From Turnera subulata (Eukaryota; Streptophyta; Magnoliopsida; Malpighiales; Passifloraceae): DNA of 64,000 bases. Location of the stretch: contig JAKUCV010001367.1 of assembly GCA_028386065.3 (NCBI GenBank), positions 16,025-80,024 on the forward strand, read 5' to 3'. The first letter of the stretch is position 1, and the number at the start of each line of letters is the position of its first letter. This document shows, piece after piece, positions 38,060 through 49,700 of this stretch. The translations under genes and the position numbers were made by a program. The notes beneath the pieces are model-generated. The model was not told the DNA's origin, did no database searches, and saw nothing but the letters and a program-made list of their open reading frames with translations.

Positions 38060-39160
38060 CTTCTTGTTTTCTTATCTTCTCTCCGGTTTTTCTTTTGAGA
38101 GGAGAAAATGTAAAGGGAAGTAGGGAGTGATAGTGAAGACTGAAGGGGGGAAGTGAAGAAGTGTAGTGTGTGTGGGGTTTGGTTTGGGTTTAGTTGGTGA
38201 GCGTTGAGGTTGTTGTTTGTTGTTAATCTTTTTTTTCTTTTTAATCTTTTACAGGTTTTAAGGAGGATTTTTCTATCATGTGTTAGTTCTTCATTCAGTA
38301 TCAATGTTTCTTTTGGATAACTGTTTAGGAAAGTTTAAAACTTGCAAGAAAGCTTAATAAATTGATTAGTGGTGAGACTACACTGACATGGAGTATTATT
38401 TAGGAAGATGGAAAAATTTAAGTGGGGTTAAAAAATTATGACCATTTGTATACATCTACTCTACCATTACTCCTATCAATTCCATGTTATAGCTATAAGA
38501 GATTGGTGTACAGATTTATACAGGTGCATCTACAGTTCTATACTTAGCATCTTTTTTTTATGACAGGCATGAAGTGTTAGGTGGTCCGTTCTAGTGGTTC
38601 TTTAATGAGGAGTTAATGTTGTGGCTGGCAGTTGCACGGGCAAAACCACCCTACTAATTTTATTGCGAGATGAAGCCTAGAGCCCGCCTGTTTATTGCTC
38701 ATGTAAAGAAACTGGTAGTAAAATTTTGTTTCCATATTCAACTTTGTAATCCAAAATCAGAGTGAAAAGACAAGATAGAAAGCTGCTTAACTCCAATAGG
38801 GTGATCAAAATTTGAGGGAGATAAATATGATTGATAATGCAAACCAACAGATTTGTTCCAATATTCTCAAGCTGGAAAAGAGACCTTTTACTTCCAGTAA
38901 AAAGGGGCAAATCCCTCTTGATGATTTCAGCAGATAATAAAATTACCATAACTACAGGAAAGAAATTTCAAAAATTTCCTAAGACAGAAATAAATATAAA
39001 AATCTGATTACATTTCTGCAACAGCATCATCAAGCCTTACATATGGTGCGGTTCTTAGCAACATCAGCAATTAATAGCAAACTGTACAGGATCTTTCAGC
39101 ATAATTTTCCACCATTACCTATCAATTAACTTCGGTTCAACTATCAATTACCTTGCTCCA
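38060..39160. other. Promoter of the MAGL-like gene and intergenic DNA
   Basis: The 250 bases above 38059 are a pyrimidine-rich leader on the minus strand. The rest is AT-rich without a recognised exon. The lower side of 39161 holds the 3' untranslated region of the next gene. Confidence 0.5.
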
Positions 39161-41001
39161 TCAATCCTCATCTCGATCACTACAAGCTGAAAAGAAAAAG
39201 TTTTTTTTCTATCAGGTTACCATTTTCCCCGGTCCAGTAATCACAATGCTGTCAATTTCCTAAGCACATTATGAAATTACAGGTGCAGAATATCATGTCA
39301 TGAAGTTACTTCATTTGAACAAGATTTGATGGCTTGATAGAAAGAAAAACTCAACCAGTATGTCAAACAACTCTTCTCAAAGTCTACAATTCTTTAGAGG
39401 AAAGGGCAAAAAAGAGAGAGAAAACAACGAGGGGAATTAAACATGATTGATGATACCTTATAACTTCACAAAGAAAGAGTTTTTAGAATATAGTATTGGT
39501 CGCTTCCTCCCATTAAAAGGAAAATGCAATAAGCCTTGAAGTCATGACTTCTGCACTCCTTAACAAGACTGCTGGTTAGGCAAAGTAATGTACTTCCTCA
39601 TACCATCAATTTTTTCAGTGTCCAAAGGATTTGCAGGAAGAAACTCCATACAATTGTTCACTTACAACATAGAACCAGAACCAAATATAAAGTAGTAAGT
39701 ATAAACTATATCTCCACACAAGGGGGACAGTAGATGGCCATTTCCCATACTAACACACCATCATATTGGCACTGATTAGGCAAAGTCATGACTTTATCAA
39801 ATTCTAGACCATGTCTTTGAATCTAAACCATTAGTGGGAAGCAAGCCGTTAAGGATAGCATTCTTTAAGAAAAATCGCCAGCCACCATAGGGTAGCCCTG
39901 CATTGTTTCTCAGAAAATAGGAATCTAAAAGAAACTCTCTTATCAACTACTATTGCAGTCTTGTCCTCTATGAAAGACAGTCTTTTGAAATCATCCCAGA
40001 GGAGTCCTTTCCAAACCCTCCATGTCAACTCAGGCCTGCCATACCCCCCTTCATAGACTGATGAAAACTTAAGGAATATAATCCACACTATCCATCATCA
40101 TGGTTCCCCTATTGAACCACGACATACTCTTTGAAATAACAAATTATCCAGCCTACTGTCCCCTTACTGTCAATGGTGTTCAGGACCGACAAGCAAAACT
40201 TCCAGAATCTTGCAACACATATGGGCTCACCTTATCAGTTTACTTCCCAATCAAATTCAAAAACATATGACCCCAAAATTCTATTTCCACGACAGATGCC
40301 AGATTGGAATTCTAGGAAAAGGTCACTAAGAAGCATCAAGAGCCAAATTGAAGCATTCAACACCTACTGAAGCTTCAAGTTAAGAACGAGTTAATGAATA
40401 ACACTGTCTCGACTCAGTTCAAGGATCCAAAAAGCCACAGGAAATACTGTCCAGAACTCAAATCAGGTAACTTTCTGAAGTAACAAGTAACAATCACCAT
40501 TACAAGCCAAGATCACCAAATAAAAACCTATAATTCAAATACTATAGTGTTCACTAAGCTAAATCCAGGTCAAGAGACGACATTTCAATGAAGACCCATA
40601 GCACAAACACAATCCCAACACGATCACAAAGCAATAGAGAGGACCAAGCAAAAGGACAAAGCAATACATGAAAACGAAAAAAGCAAAAGGGCAATTGAGA
40701 AAAAGGGGGAAAAATCGTCACCTCCACAACAGAAGCAGCAGTAGCAGCAAGAGAGGACCATGAGTATCTCTCTGCAAACGAGAGCAGCTTTACCAAAAGA
40801 AGAAGTCTTTGAACTGGGTATCTCATCTCCAACACCATCCTCTCCATTTTGCCCATCCAAGAGACTCTCCTGGTTGTCGTTGCTGTTGTTCTTGCGTTGT
40901 TGCTGCTTTTGGGTGTTCATTCTATGGAGGTTCCAGTCTAGCTGCTTTAAGTAAGCGACCTTGAAGGAGTCCCTTAGTTTCATTGACGGCCACAGATGCA
41001 T
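39161..41001 (-). CDS. Small Cys-rich plant protein of unknown function
   Basis: Two exons: 41001-40722 and 39186-39161, separated by a 1.5 kb intron; 101 residues. The first exon encodes MKLRDSFKVAYLKQLDWNLHRMN, a Gln/Asn-rich hydrophilic segment, then AALVCREILMVLSCCYCCFCCGA. The second exon is only 26 bases and encodes the acidic end CSDRDED. Joining the exons completes a Cys cluster of the form CCYCCFCCGAC, which resembles the palmitoylated, membrane-attached tails of small plant proteins (inference). The ATG at 41001 has a favourable A at -3; the ATG at 40983 (MKLRD) is a real alternative. Without the second exon the frame runs on into hydrophobic sequence, which is intron. I do not recognise a named function. 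Confidence 0.7.
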
Positions 41002-44000
41002 CTTTTCTCTCTCCCTATTGCTACTGATTCTTATTCACTTTCTACTTCTTCCTTGTCTGAGATCCTCTGTTGACTTTTGTCTGAAACAGAACAGAAACGT
41101 ATTTGCTTGGTTGGTGTTTTTAACTTTCAACTTATGGCAAACCCAGGTTGAGTTTATGGGATAGGGCAGGAATCCGATATGTTGTTCTTTGACCAGTTAA
41201 GTCTTCTCCTAAGTTGGTATCTTCCTTTTTTTTTTTTCCTTTTCGATTCAATATGAAGTTGGTGTCTTTGTTTTCGACAATTAAGCTGCAGGGTAGTTAG
41301 CTGTTAGTGTTTAGGCCTCCGTTTTTTCCACCAGGAGATACCTTCTCGCAAAGGCTGACGTTTCAAAAATTTAATAGAGGAGATATTTTTTGGGGAACAA
41401 TAATGACTTGAGAGATATGATCTGATGACGGGCTAAACGGTAACTCACCAAGTTAGATCTGGAAAAGGAACAAACCAAAGCCACTCAGGATTTTGATTCC
41501 TCTTCTGTTTTTCAAGGTAAAATTAGTTTCTTCTTTTTCTTATCAAAGATAAGATTAGCTTGGACATTTCCTTTTCCTTTCTTTCTTTGGTCAATAGTTA
41601 GCTTAATCTTTTTATCCTTTAACAATTGCCATGGAGAGCTTAGTCCAAGGCAGTAAGACCTAAATATGGTACTTTTTTATAAGCAAAAATCATTGCCTTC
41701 ATGGTGAAACTTAATGGCGCTTGAGTGTAAGCTAACCCCGGAAAGTCTTGCTTCTAAGTATTACAAATGAATGAAATTGTTAAATAAGAGGTAGATTACA
41801 GCAAAGAAGACTAAATAGACGTAAGATTACTTGATTAGCATTTGGACATTGTGGCTGGATTCTTTGTTTCAAATCATATGCACTGAACTCTTCTTTAAAG
41901 ATGTAATGAAGTAACTACACAAAAGAACTGCATACATTAGTGAAAGGCACAAGCCTAACTGCCTAAGGTAATACAAGCAAAGAAAGAGCAAATCAAAGAA
42001 CTGCTCATCCATTTGAGATATTCACAGTTTACTACTCCAGCCCACTTGAGCACAAATCCTGCAGCCTGTGTGTGCTTGCCATAGAGTTTGGCTAAAGATA
42101 GAGGAAAAAGTCTATGGAGCACTCTGGAAAGTGGCCACACTTGTTTAGGTTCCATGATCAGATCATGGCCAAATCAGGGATCATATAACCTGCATATCCC
42201 AGAGGAGGGAATGCAAGTGGATCCCGGGATGGTTGAACTTGAACTGCAAACTCATGAGGAGAGTAGAGAAAATTAACAAAAGAGACAAGGAAGCCGAAGA
42301 GGGAGGTAATGGGTACCATTTTAGACTATAGATCTTTTACTACCACAAAAGAAAGTTGATGTGGGTAGTGGTTCTTTTATAATCTTTGTTGCTTTGTAAG
42401 AAAGCAAGCCCAAGGCAGTTGCTTGAATTCGATATCTCACGCAACAAAAGGCATGAAAATGGAATGATGAAAGTAAAGTACTTGTTCTATTAAGAGACCT
42501 TATCGCAAAGTGAACATGATGGCTCTGTGGATGTTTGGGAATACCAGCACTTAAGACATTTTGTAAAGTTGGCAGATAAAGACCAGACTCCAAGAGTTTT
42601 TGGAATTGAGCGGAAAATGGTAAGGATCTAACAAAGAATCACAAGCAAGGCAACCAATAAATGGAAGCATCCAAGCCAACTATGGAGTATAGAGTACCTT
42701 CAGTTTAATTATTTCTGGTACTGTTATCTGTCGACTTTAAAGAAAAGAGCTTGAAACAGTACATGTTTTTAAGTACTTTGAGAGTTTCGTAAACCTCTCT
42801 AGTAATGAAATGATAGTTTTCATTTCTACAAAAACCTGTACCCGATCAATACCTAGATTTTTTACTTGGAAAGCTAAGTTTTTTCTTACCAAAAAAAGAC
42901 TGAAGATTGAAGAACTTCTTGACCATTTTTTCCCCCCATCTTTGCTTTCCCATATGTGATGTGACTCATGTAACGCATCCTTACATGTTCAAGTAAGATC
43001 GCGTCCAATATCCACCACTTTAAACTGTACATTTTACAAGGGCAAGGTTGCGTTGCGTTGCGTTGGGTAAGGGGATGGACGACATGTCGCCTAAATGAGG
43101 GAACATCGTAAAACTGGACCTAGTAGACTGGAGTAGAAAAGTTTAAAATTATACTCACTTACCGGGGCGGAGAGGTAAAGCCCGGAAGGCCGGAACAGAT
43201 TATAGCGACTTTAAGGTGGGCTTCAAGTTTGGTGTGGAGTCTTTTTCTTTGCTTGGGCTCGTACTCACTATGACAGAAGAAGTTCCATAACAAATTTGGC
43301 CCAACAAGAAAAAAAACAACCAATAAAGTTAGCCCATGAAAGCCACATTCCAGTAAAGCTTCCACTTTGCTTTAGTTGTTTAAAGAAGCCCAGCTCTGCC
43401 TTTGTGGGCTGAGTGCTTCACCCAGCTGCCCAATTTGATTCGGCTCCCATGGTTCATGGGAAGGAGGTAGTGTTCTATCCCGTGGTCCACCAGATTTTCT
43501 ATTTGGCGTGGTTTTCTTCCATGAGGAATTTATTTGTGGGGCGTAACATTCTCATGTCCTACCCATTAGGCTACAAGTAAAACCTTCAATACTATTAAAA
43601 TTCTCATGGTACAAAGCAGTACCATCGGTAATCAATGGAGGACCTTAGTACTGGCCACTAGCCAGGTATGCGACGATCTATCAATTATTGCACTTACTCA
43701 TGCGGGTTAATATAAGCCCATTTCTTTAACGTGGCGATGACAAAGATTGTTGTGTATCTATGGCATGGCTAGTAGTGACAAGATTGTCCGCTGAAAGTTA
43801 CTTGTGATCATTTAGAGCATAGACGAAATACAGCCTCAACTTTCCTTAGAAGCAAAAGACTTGACAATATATAGCCATAACTTTTCTTTGAAGCATAATA
43901 AGTGCAGACAAGAAAAAATAGACCAAACTGGAAAAGATGACATTAAGGGAATCCTAAAAGCAAGTAGTGGCAGCAGTCACAAAAGGGATGATTTTGAAAA

Positions 44001-44199
44001 TTAAAAAAAAAAAGGGAAAGCCTCCCTATAAAGAGACTTTATCTCTACAAATCCATGATTCTCCTCTCACCCATATATTCACCCACCATAACAAGAGAAC
44101 AATAAATGGCCCAAAAGAAAACCCAAGTACAAGCACACCCAGCACCATCACATCTCTCATTATTCATTTTTTTTGAAAAAGACTCATCCCTGAGGTGAA
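41002..44199. other. Gene-poor interval
   Basis: No recognised gene. A short minus-strand frame that would read DPLAFPPLGYAGYMIPDL at about 42165-42250 follows a good acceptor and ends in TGA, but no upstream exon could be joined to it. A (TTGCG)n run lies near 43046. The last part is 3' untranslated region of the aquaporin gene. Confidence 0.5.
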
Positions 44200-46615
44200 T
44201 TAAACGGTGGGATTGCTCCTGAAGGATCCAAGAGCCTTGACAGCTCCTGCTCTCAAGATGAATTGGTGATAGAAAGCTGCAATGGCTGCACCAATGAAGG
44301 GTCCAACCCAGAAGATCCACTGCAAAAAAAAAGGGTGTGACAGGAAGAAAATTATATATCTAATTTCACACCAAATTAACATTAAATACACTTAATTATT
44401 AGTAATTAACATGGAGAGGAATACTAACATGATCATCCCAGGGCTTGCTTCGGTTCAAGATAACAGCGGCACCAAAACTCCTAGCTGGGTTAATGCCAGT
44501 GCCAGTGATTGGGATGGTTGCCAAGTGAACCATGAACACAGCAAATCCAATAGGAAGTGGAGCCAAAACCTATTAATTAATAGAGAAAATATAACCAAGA
44601 TTAATTAACCACCACTAATAGCTAACGGTAGCCATTAGCCCATTACTAGTTTCTAAGTAAAAAACCATGCGTGAACCATAATCTTTCTTGTATTCCACTT
44701 TATCAAAAAAGGAAAAAAGTGGGGATAGTTTCTATTGACGTAGAAATGTCATAAGATGCATTACAAATTTCTGCAGCGATCTTGAATCCCATGAATCTAG
44801 ATATACTTAACTAACCCATAAACAATTTTGCCAAGTGTAGAAAACATTACATGAGGCACACGTGAAACAGACGCTCCTGCTTTTAATTCACTGTATGCCA
44901 GTACAATAATGCAAGAAAAAGAACTGTGCACGTAAGACTAATAAAAAGACCTTGGGGAAGATTCAGACATTGAATACAGGAACAAAGAAAACAACAAAAA
45001 GGTGGTGACTCATGCATCGAAATACCAAAAATGCTAACCACAATAACAAACTAGAACTTTCTTTCTTGCAAAAAAATGTGGCATCAAAAAATGTGGAGTA
45101 GTACTATTTTACACTAACTAGACAACAGGGTAAGTTACGAAATATGACTAGACAGCAGGGTACTATTTTACACTAACCATGTTAAAAGCTTTACTCTTTT
45201 TTTTCTATTCTTCAAAAGAGAGAGAATTTACAATCAAAGAGAAAAGTTTTTGGTAAATAAATATGCATAGGACAAAACAAACAGGGACAAGACATGATGG
45301 GGGAAGTGTTAGGGTACGTACGGGCACATGGGAGTCTCTGGCGTTCCTCTTGGGATCGGTGGCGGAGAAGACGGTGTAGACCAGAACAAAAGTACCGATG
45401 ATCTCAGCACCCAATCCAACGCCTGTGCTGTACCCATCTTGAAGGCTGTTGGCCCCACCTCCGTAGTGGTTGTAGTAGTGCTTTTGGAAGGACTTGACAA
45501 GCCCAACCCCACAGATTGCTCCCAGGCATTGGGCCACCATGTACAGCACTGCCCTCACCAATGATACCTTACGGGCCAGGAAAAGCCCAAATGTCACTGC
45601 CGGGTTAATGTGACCCCCTGCGCCGAAACACAAGGTGATTATATGAATACTTTGTTAATTACTACCATTAAGTTCTCAGATTTTGTATCGCCAGCTGAAA
45701 AAAGCATGGAAATTGTTATAAATTAAAGAGTTTCTTTTTGTATTTTTTTCTCTTACTAAGCTGAAGAACTTCCATGTATAAGATTGGGTTCTAACATGCC
45801 ACGGCAGCTACTCATTTTTTTCTATGTATAGACGACATCATGTGTGGTGGTTACGTGTTAATGTTGCATAAACCAGTTTTTGTCTTGGTTCTAGATCCTG
45901 TTGTGTTAAAACTAGATTACACTAGCATTTTCATGTGACAGAATCTCTGTGTTTCTTTTCGAAAAAAGCCCTCCTCTTGTTGTTACTTGTTAGTTAGCTA
46001 ACAAAAAAGTTCGTGTTGACTACTTTGCAGACCAAAGCTGAACAAGAATCCAATAAGCCTAGTATTGATCACCGGCCGGACAAAGTGAGAAATTGTTTGT
46101 CAAAGCAGGAAAGAAAAAAACAAGGACAAGACAACATTAATTAGAGAGTTTGCAGCCAAATCTTGAAACAAGAAAACCAACTTATAATAGCATTTCTTGC
46201 ACAGAAAAATGGGCCATAAAAATCAAAAGTTGAAAACTTAGAAACTTCATTCCCGAAAAAGAAATGAAAGAAACAGGAACAAGTAAGAGAAAGAGGGAAG
46301 AAGAAAAAAAGACTCACCAGAAATACCAGCGGTGCAGTAAACGAGAATGAAGATCATGCCACCAAAGGCCCAGGCGATGCCAAGGATTCCAACACCAGCA
46401 CAAGCGTCACCGCTGGACTCAACCTGGTGCTTGTACCCAATCACAGTAAGGACTGTGACGTAAAGGAAGAGCAGAGTTGCAATGAACTCAGCAATCAAAG
46501 CCCTGTAGAATGACCACTTTGTCAACTCCACTGCATCAAACAACGGTGCAGGTGGTGGGTCATGGTAGTCCTTAGCTGAGAATGACCCCCCTGATCCTTC
46601 CATGTCCTTAACCAT
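44200..46615 (-). CDS. Plasma membrane aquaporin, PIP2 type
   Basis: Water (and possibly H2O2/CO2) channel of the plasma membrane. Four exons: 46615-46318, 45617-45322, 44569-44429, 44319-44200; 284 residues, the standard PIP2 length and the standard four-exon layout. The N-terminus [10 protein letters not shown]...[16 protein letters not shown] is the short PIP2 form. NPA boxes are GHINPAVT (Asn104) and GINPARS (Asn225). His213 and Arg228 fit the water-selective F/H/T/R filter. The C-terminus SFRSNPTV holds Ser277 and Ser280, the region phosphorylated for gating in PIP2s (family knowledge). The start is ATG 46615; two codons further up the frame begins only with GTG. A TATA box lies at about 46780. 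The subtype number cannot be fixed. Confidence 0.96.
45101..45177. repeat. 18-bp direct repeats in aquaporin intron 2
   Basis: GTACTATTTTACACTAAC occurs at 45101-45118 and 45160-45177, and CTAGACA(A/G)CAGGGTA occurs twice between and across them, suggesting a small overlapping local duplication. Confidence 0.7.
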
Positions 46616-46777
46616 TGTCACACACTAGCTAGCTAGCTAACTCTACTCAGAAATGAAGCGAGTTGGAAACAAGAAACACAGTAGCGCCTTATAGCTAGAC
46701 AGAAAGAAAGAGAGAGACAGAGAAGGGTACTTGGCCTTTCTGTTTAGAGAGTGAGGTTACAGGGGATGAGTGTATGG

Positions 46778-46787
46778 GGTATATAAG
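46778..46787 (-). promoter_or_regulatory. TATA box of the PIP2 gene
   Basis: The minus strand reads CCTTATATAC about 165 bases before the ATG. Position and sequence suit a strongly expressed gene with a leader of about 130 bases. Confidence 0.65.
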
Positions 46788-49700
46788 GAGAAAGAACAAG
46801 CCTGTGCTTTGCTTTATTTCTTTCACTTTTTTTATTCCTCCATGTTTTGGTTTTTATTATTTTTTTCTTTTAGTTTTGGTGTAAGTTTCATTGAATTCAT
46901 TTATAATAATAATTAATGTCCATGCAGGCTGTAGCCTGTGGCTAGCACTACTACTGTTTCCTTTTGGGTTTTGGTTAGTTGGCTGGTTTCGCTTTCACTG
47001 TTTCACTGACTTTTGTAGCCTACAATATTTTTTTCTTCTTTAGCAATTAACTATGGTAAATGGGTCAATCGTCTACCCTAGACTTTACCTCACCCCAGAC
47101 CCACTAACTTTCTGCAGGGTTTTTCTGATTACTTCTACATTTATTTATTTCCTACTTGCACGACCGTTTATTTAAAAGTTTACCCACTTGTTTGGTGATG
47201 AATGATTTTGTGGATGGTTATTTTCTTGATTCTTTACTTAAAGGGAAAAAAAAAAGTTAGCACTATAAGATACCCTCCTACAAGCTTTGATTATAGGACA
47301 ACAGGAATCTGCTTTTATAAAATTTCACCCTTTTTTTTCCACTCGTGAATCTGCAAAGACGCAGCGTTTTCTGGCTCATGCCCTGCACCTCAATTTTTTG
47401 CTCATTAAATGGTTGTGTTTTATTCTTAATTGGCAGCTTGTTACTTGAGATGGATGGGATTACGACATATATTTTCTTAATTCCTTCCTTAATTTTTGTC
47501 TCGTTTATCCTCTATGAAACAAACAACTCAAGAAAAAACCAAATTCTTTTGTAACTTTCAAATTTCATTTGGGTGCAAATCTGGCGTGGCTAACTAGAGT
47601 CCACAAGAGACGGCAACCCAGGACAGACCATGTGGGAAAAGATTGGCCCGTGAGACAAAAACAAAATTTTAGTATCAGTTCAATAGTTTTGGAACTTAAT
47701 TAGTTTCTTTAGACAAGGTAAGTTGTAAACTTGAGTGAGCTGTATCCAATCCCTTAGCTAAAACTGAATTACAAGAGTGACCAGAGAAAACAAAGCATTT
47801 GATGGTGTGAATGCAGTATTAAGTGTGGTTCATCATATGATATCTGCAGGGGTTGCAGGCCAGAGACCCACGAGACGCACGAGCACAGAGAGCCCCCACT
47901 AATAAACCCAAAAGTTTTTTACAGTGCACAGTGCAGTGCCCTCTTTGTCTAGTCAAATTTTGCTAGCGTTTCACCCTCTGATTGGTCCCTAGAGACTGGA
48001 GTACAACCCGTCACAGCAGGAAAGAAATGGAGAGCTGGAGGGTGGAGGAGGACCCCCCACCAATGCATGACAAAAGACTTTGATTTCAGGATTTTGGAGA
48101 AAGGGACACGTGGATGTCCTTCAGCCTGTTGTTAGTATATGGTAATTAAAGTTTTTAGTTTTATCTGGCAGACCCTAGTGAGGGAAGAAAAAAAAAGGTT
48201 TAGTATTTTCCACATGGAAGAAGATTGTGGCCTGTAATGGCTTGACGGTGGAAAAATGAACGTTGGGGCATTGGTGGAGAAAAGGGTCCCAATACACAGT
48301 CATTGGCTTGCTATTGGATAAGTGAAAGAAACAGCTAGATGACATATAGTGTACAGGATATCAGAATGTTCTCCATATTCAAAGAACTAGGGCTTAATTA
48401 GGTGCCCTGTCGTTTTGATGATTAGTCATTATTCTACTAATTAATGCTTTAACAGATATGTAACCCAATGAGTGTTGCTGTGTTGGGTAAGGAAATAATG
48501 AAATGGATAGTTGTAGGATGACGAAGGTGGTGGCCGGCCTTATACGCTTTTTTGTTTTGAAATGTGGATTTATTGGTCAGTTTAGTTAGGGGGGTCACAT
48601 GACACATGGTATGTTTTTTTCACTTTTTGTTTCCTCTATTCGGTATTGAGATTAGAGTGCATGAAGTTTGAAAATGGCATGATTAATGTATGTTTAAAGT
48701 TTATGGATCTTCAATAAAGTTGAGCACCCTTTAATTGTTGTTGTTAGCAATGCAAATCCAATACAGGAGATGATCATATAATATAGCCTCCTCAACTGCT
48801 GATCAAAAGTTTCTAGCTTTTCGAATTCATGGAGCTAGGTTACCGTTTATAGTCATTAAGTAATATGCATTGGTTAATTTAACTTTCTGGCTTTTTAAAA
48901 TTTGCCTTTCAAAATTTCACTATCACTACTCAAGTCATACTAGCTGTTACAACTCACAACCCTAAAAGTTATGTATGGTCACAAAACATTTTTAAATGAT
49001 CGTGAAGGCCGGGCCACATATGATTTGATTAGTAAACAACTCATAATCTTTTATCACATGCTCTAAATCTATGGGTTGTAATCACATGGTGTTCTCTGGA
49101 TTGATAGCTACAAAATCGAAACAAATGAAATGCCAGTGATTATAGATAAAAATAGAAAGTTATGAATACAGAAATTTCCATTGTAATTTGCCTGGTGCAT
49201 TACACGTCAATAACCCAGACACTAAGGTTGTTTTGAATCCTTTTTGGAAATTACAATGGTTGATACCATGCAAGAACATGCTCCAAACGATGGGTAATTA
49301 CTGACAAATAATATTTTAATTTCCCATGCAAATTCTTTCTTTTTTGGTTCACATATTCTCTGACATTTTGGGATTATAAATTTGGTTTACTTAAAATAAT
49401 AATACCCCTTTTGCTTTTCTTTTTGTTTTTTTCTTCTGAACTGGATAGATCCTTTTCCTTTTTCCATATGGATTATCAACATAAAATATAGTTCGAGTTG
49501 TTAATGAATTCTACTTAATTCTTAGAATAAGACCCAGACATGCAGAGAATGAGTCTATGTGGATCCCATTTAAGGCCTAAAGTATATGTTATTTTGGTCG
49601 GTCATCCAGCTAAGCAATCCCACCCAAAACATCAAAGCACATGAGAGAGCCCACCGACCATGGCCCATCAGCTTGACCTCATAGACTTTTTACCCTTTAA

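Noticed and set aside
37492..38304. Long Ser/Pro/Thr-rich frame and overlapping plus-strand frame 37505-38098
   Set aside because: Shadows of the GC-rich lipase-like coding region; repetitive composition and no motif, while the frame at 37055-38059 has a full catalytic triad.
42165..42250. Possible terminal exon DPLAFPPLGYAGYMIPDL on the minus strand
   Set aside because: Good acceptor and stop but no joinable upstream exon and no recognised family; left as an intergenic remark.
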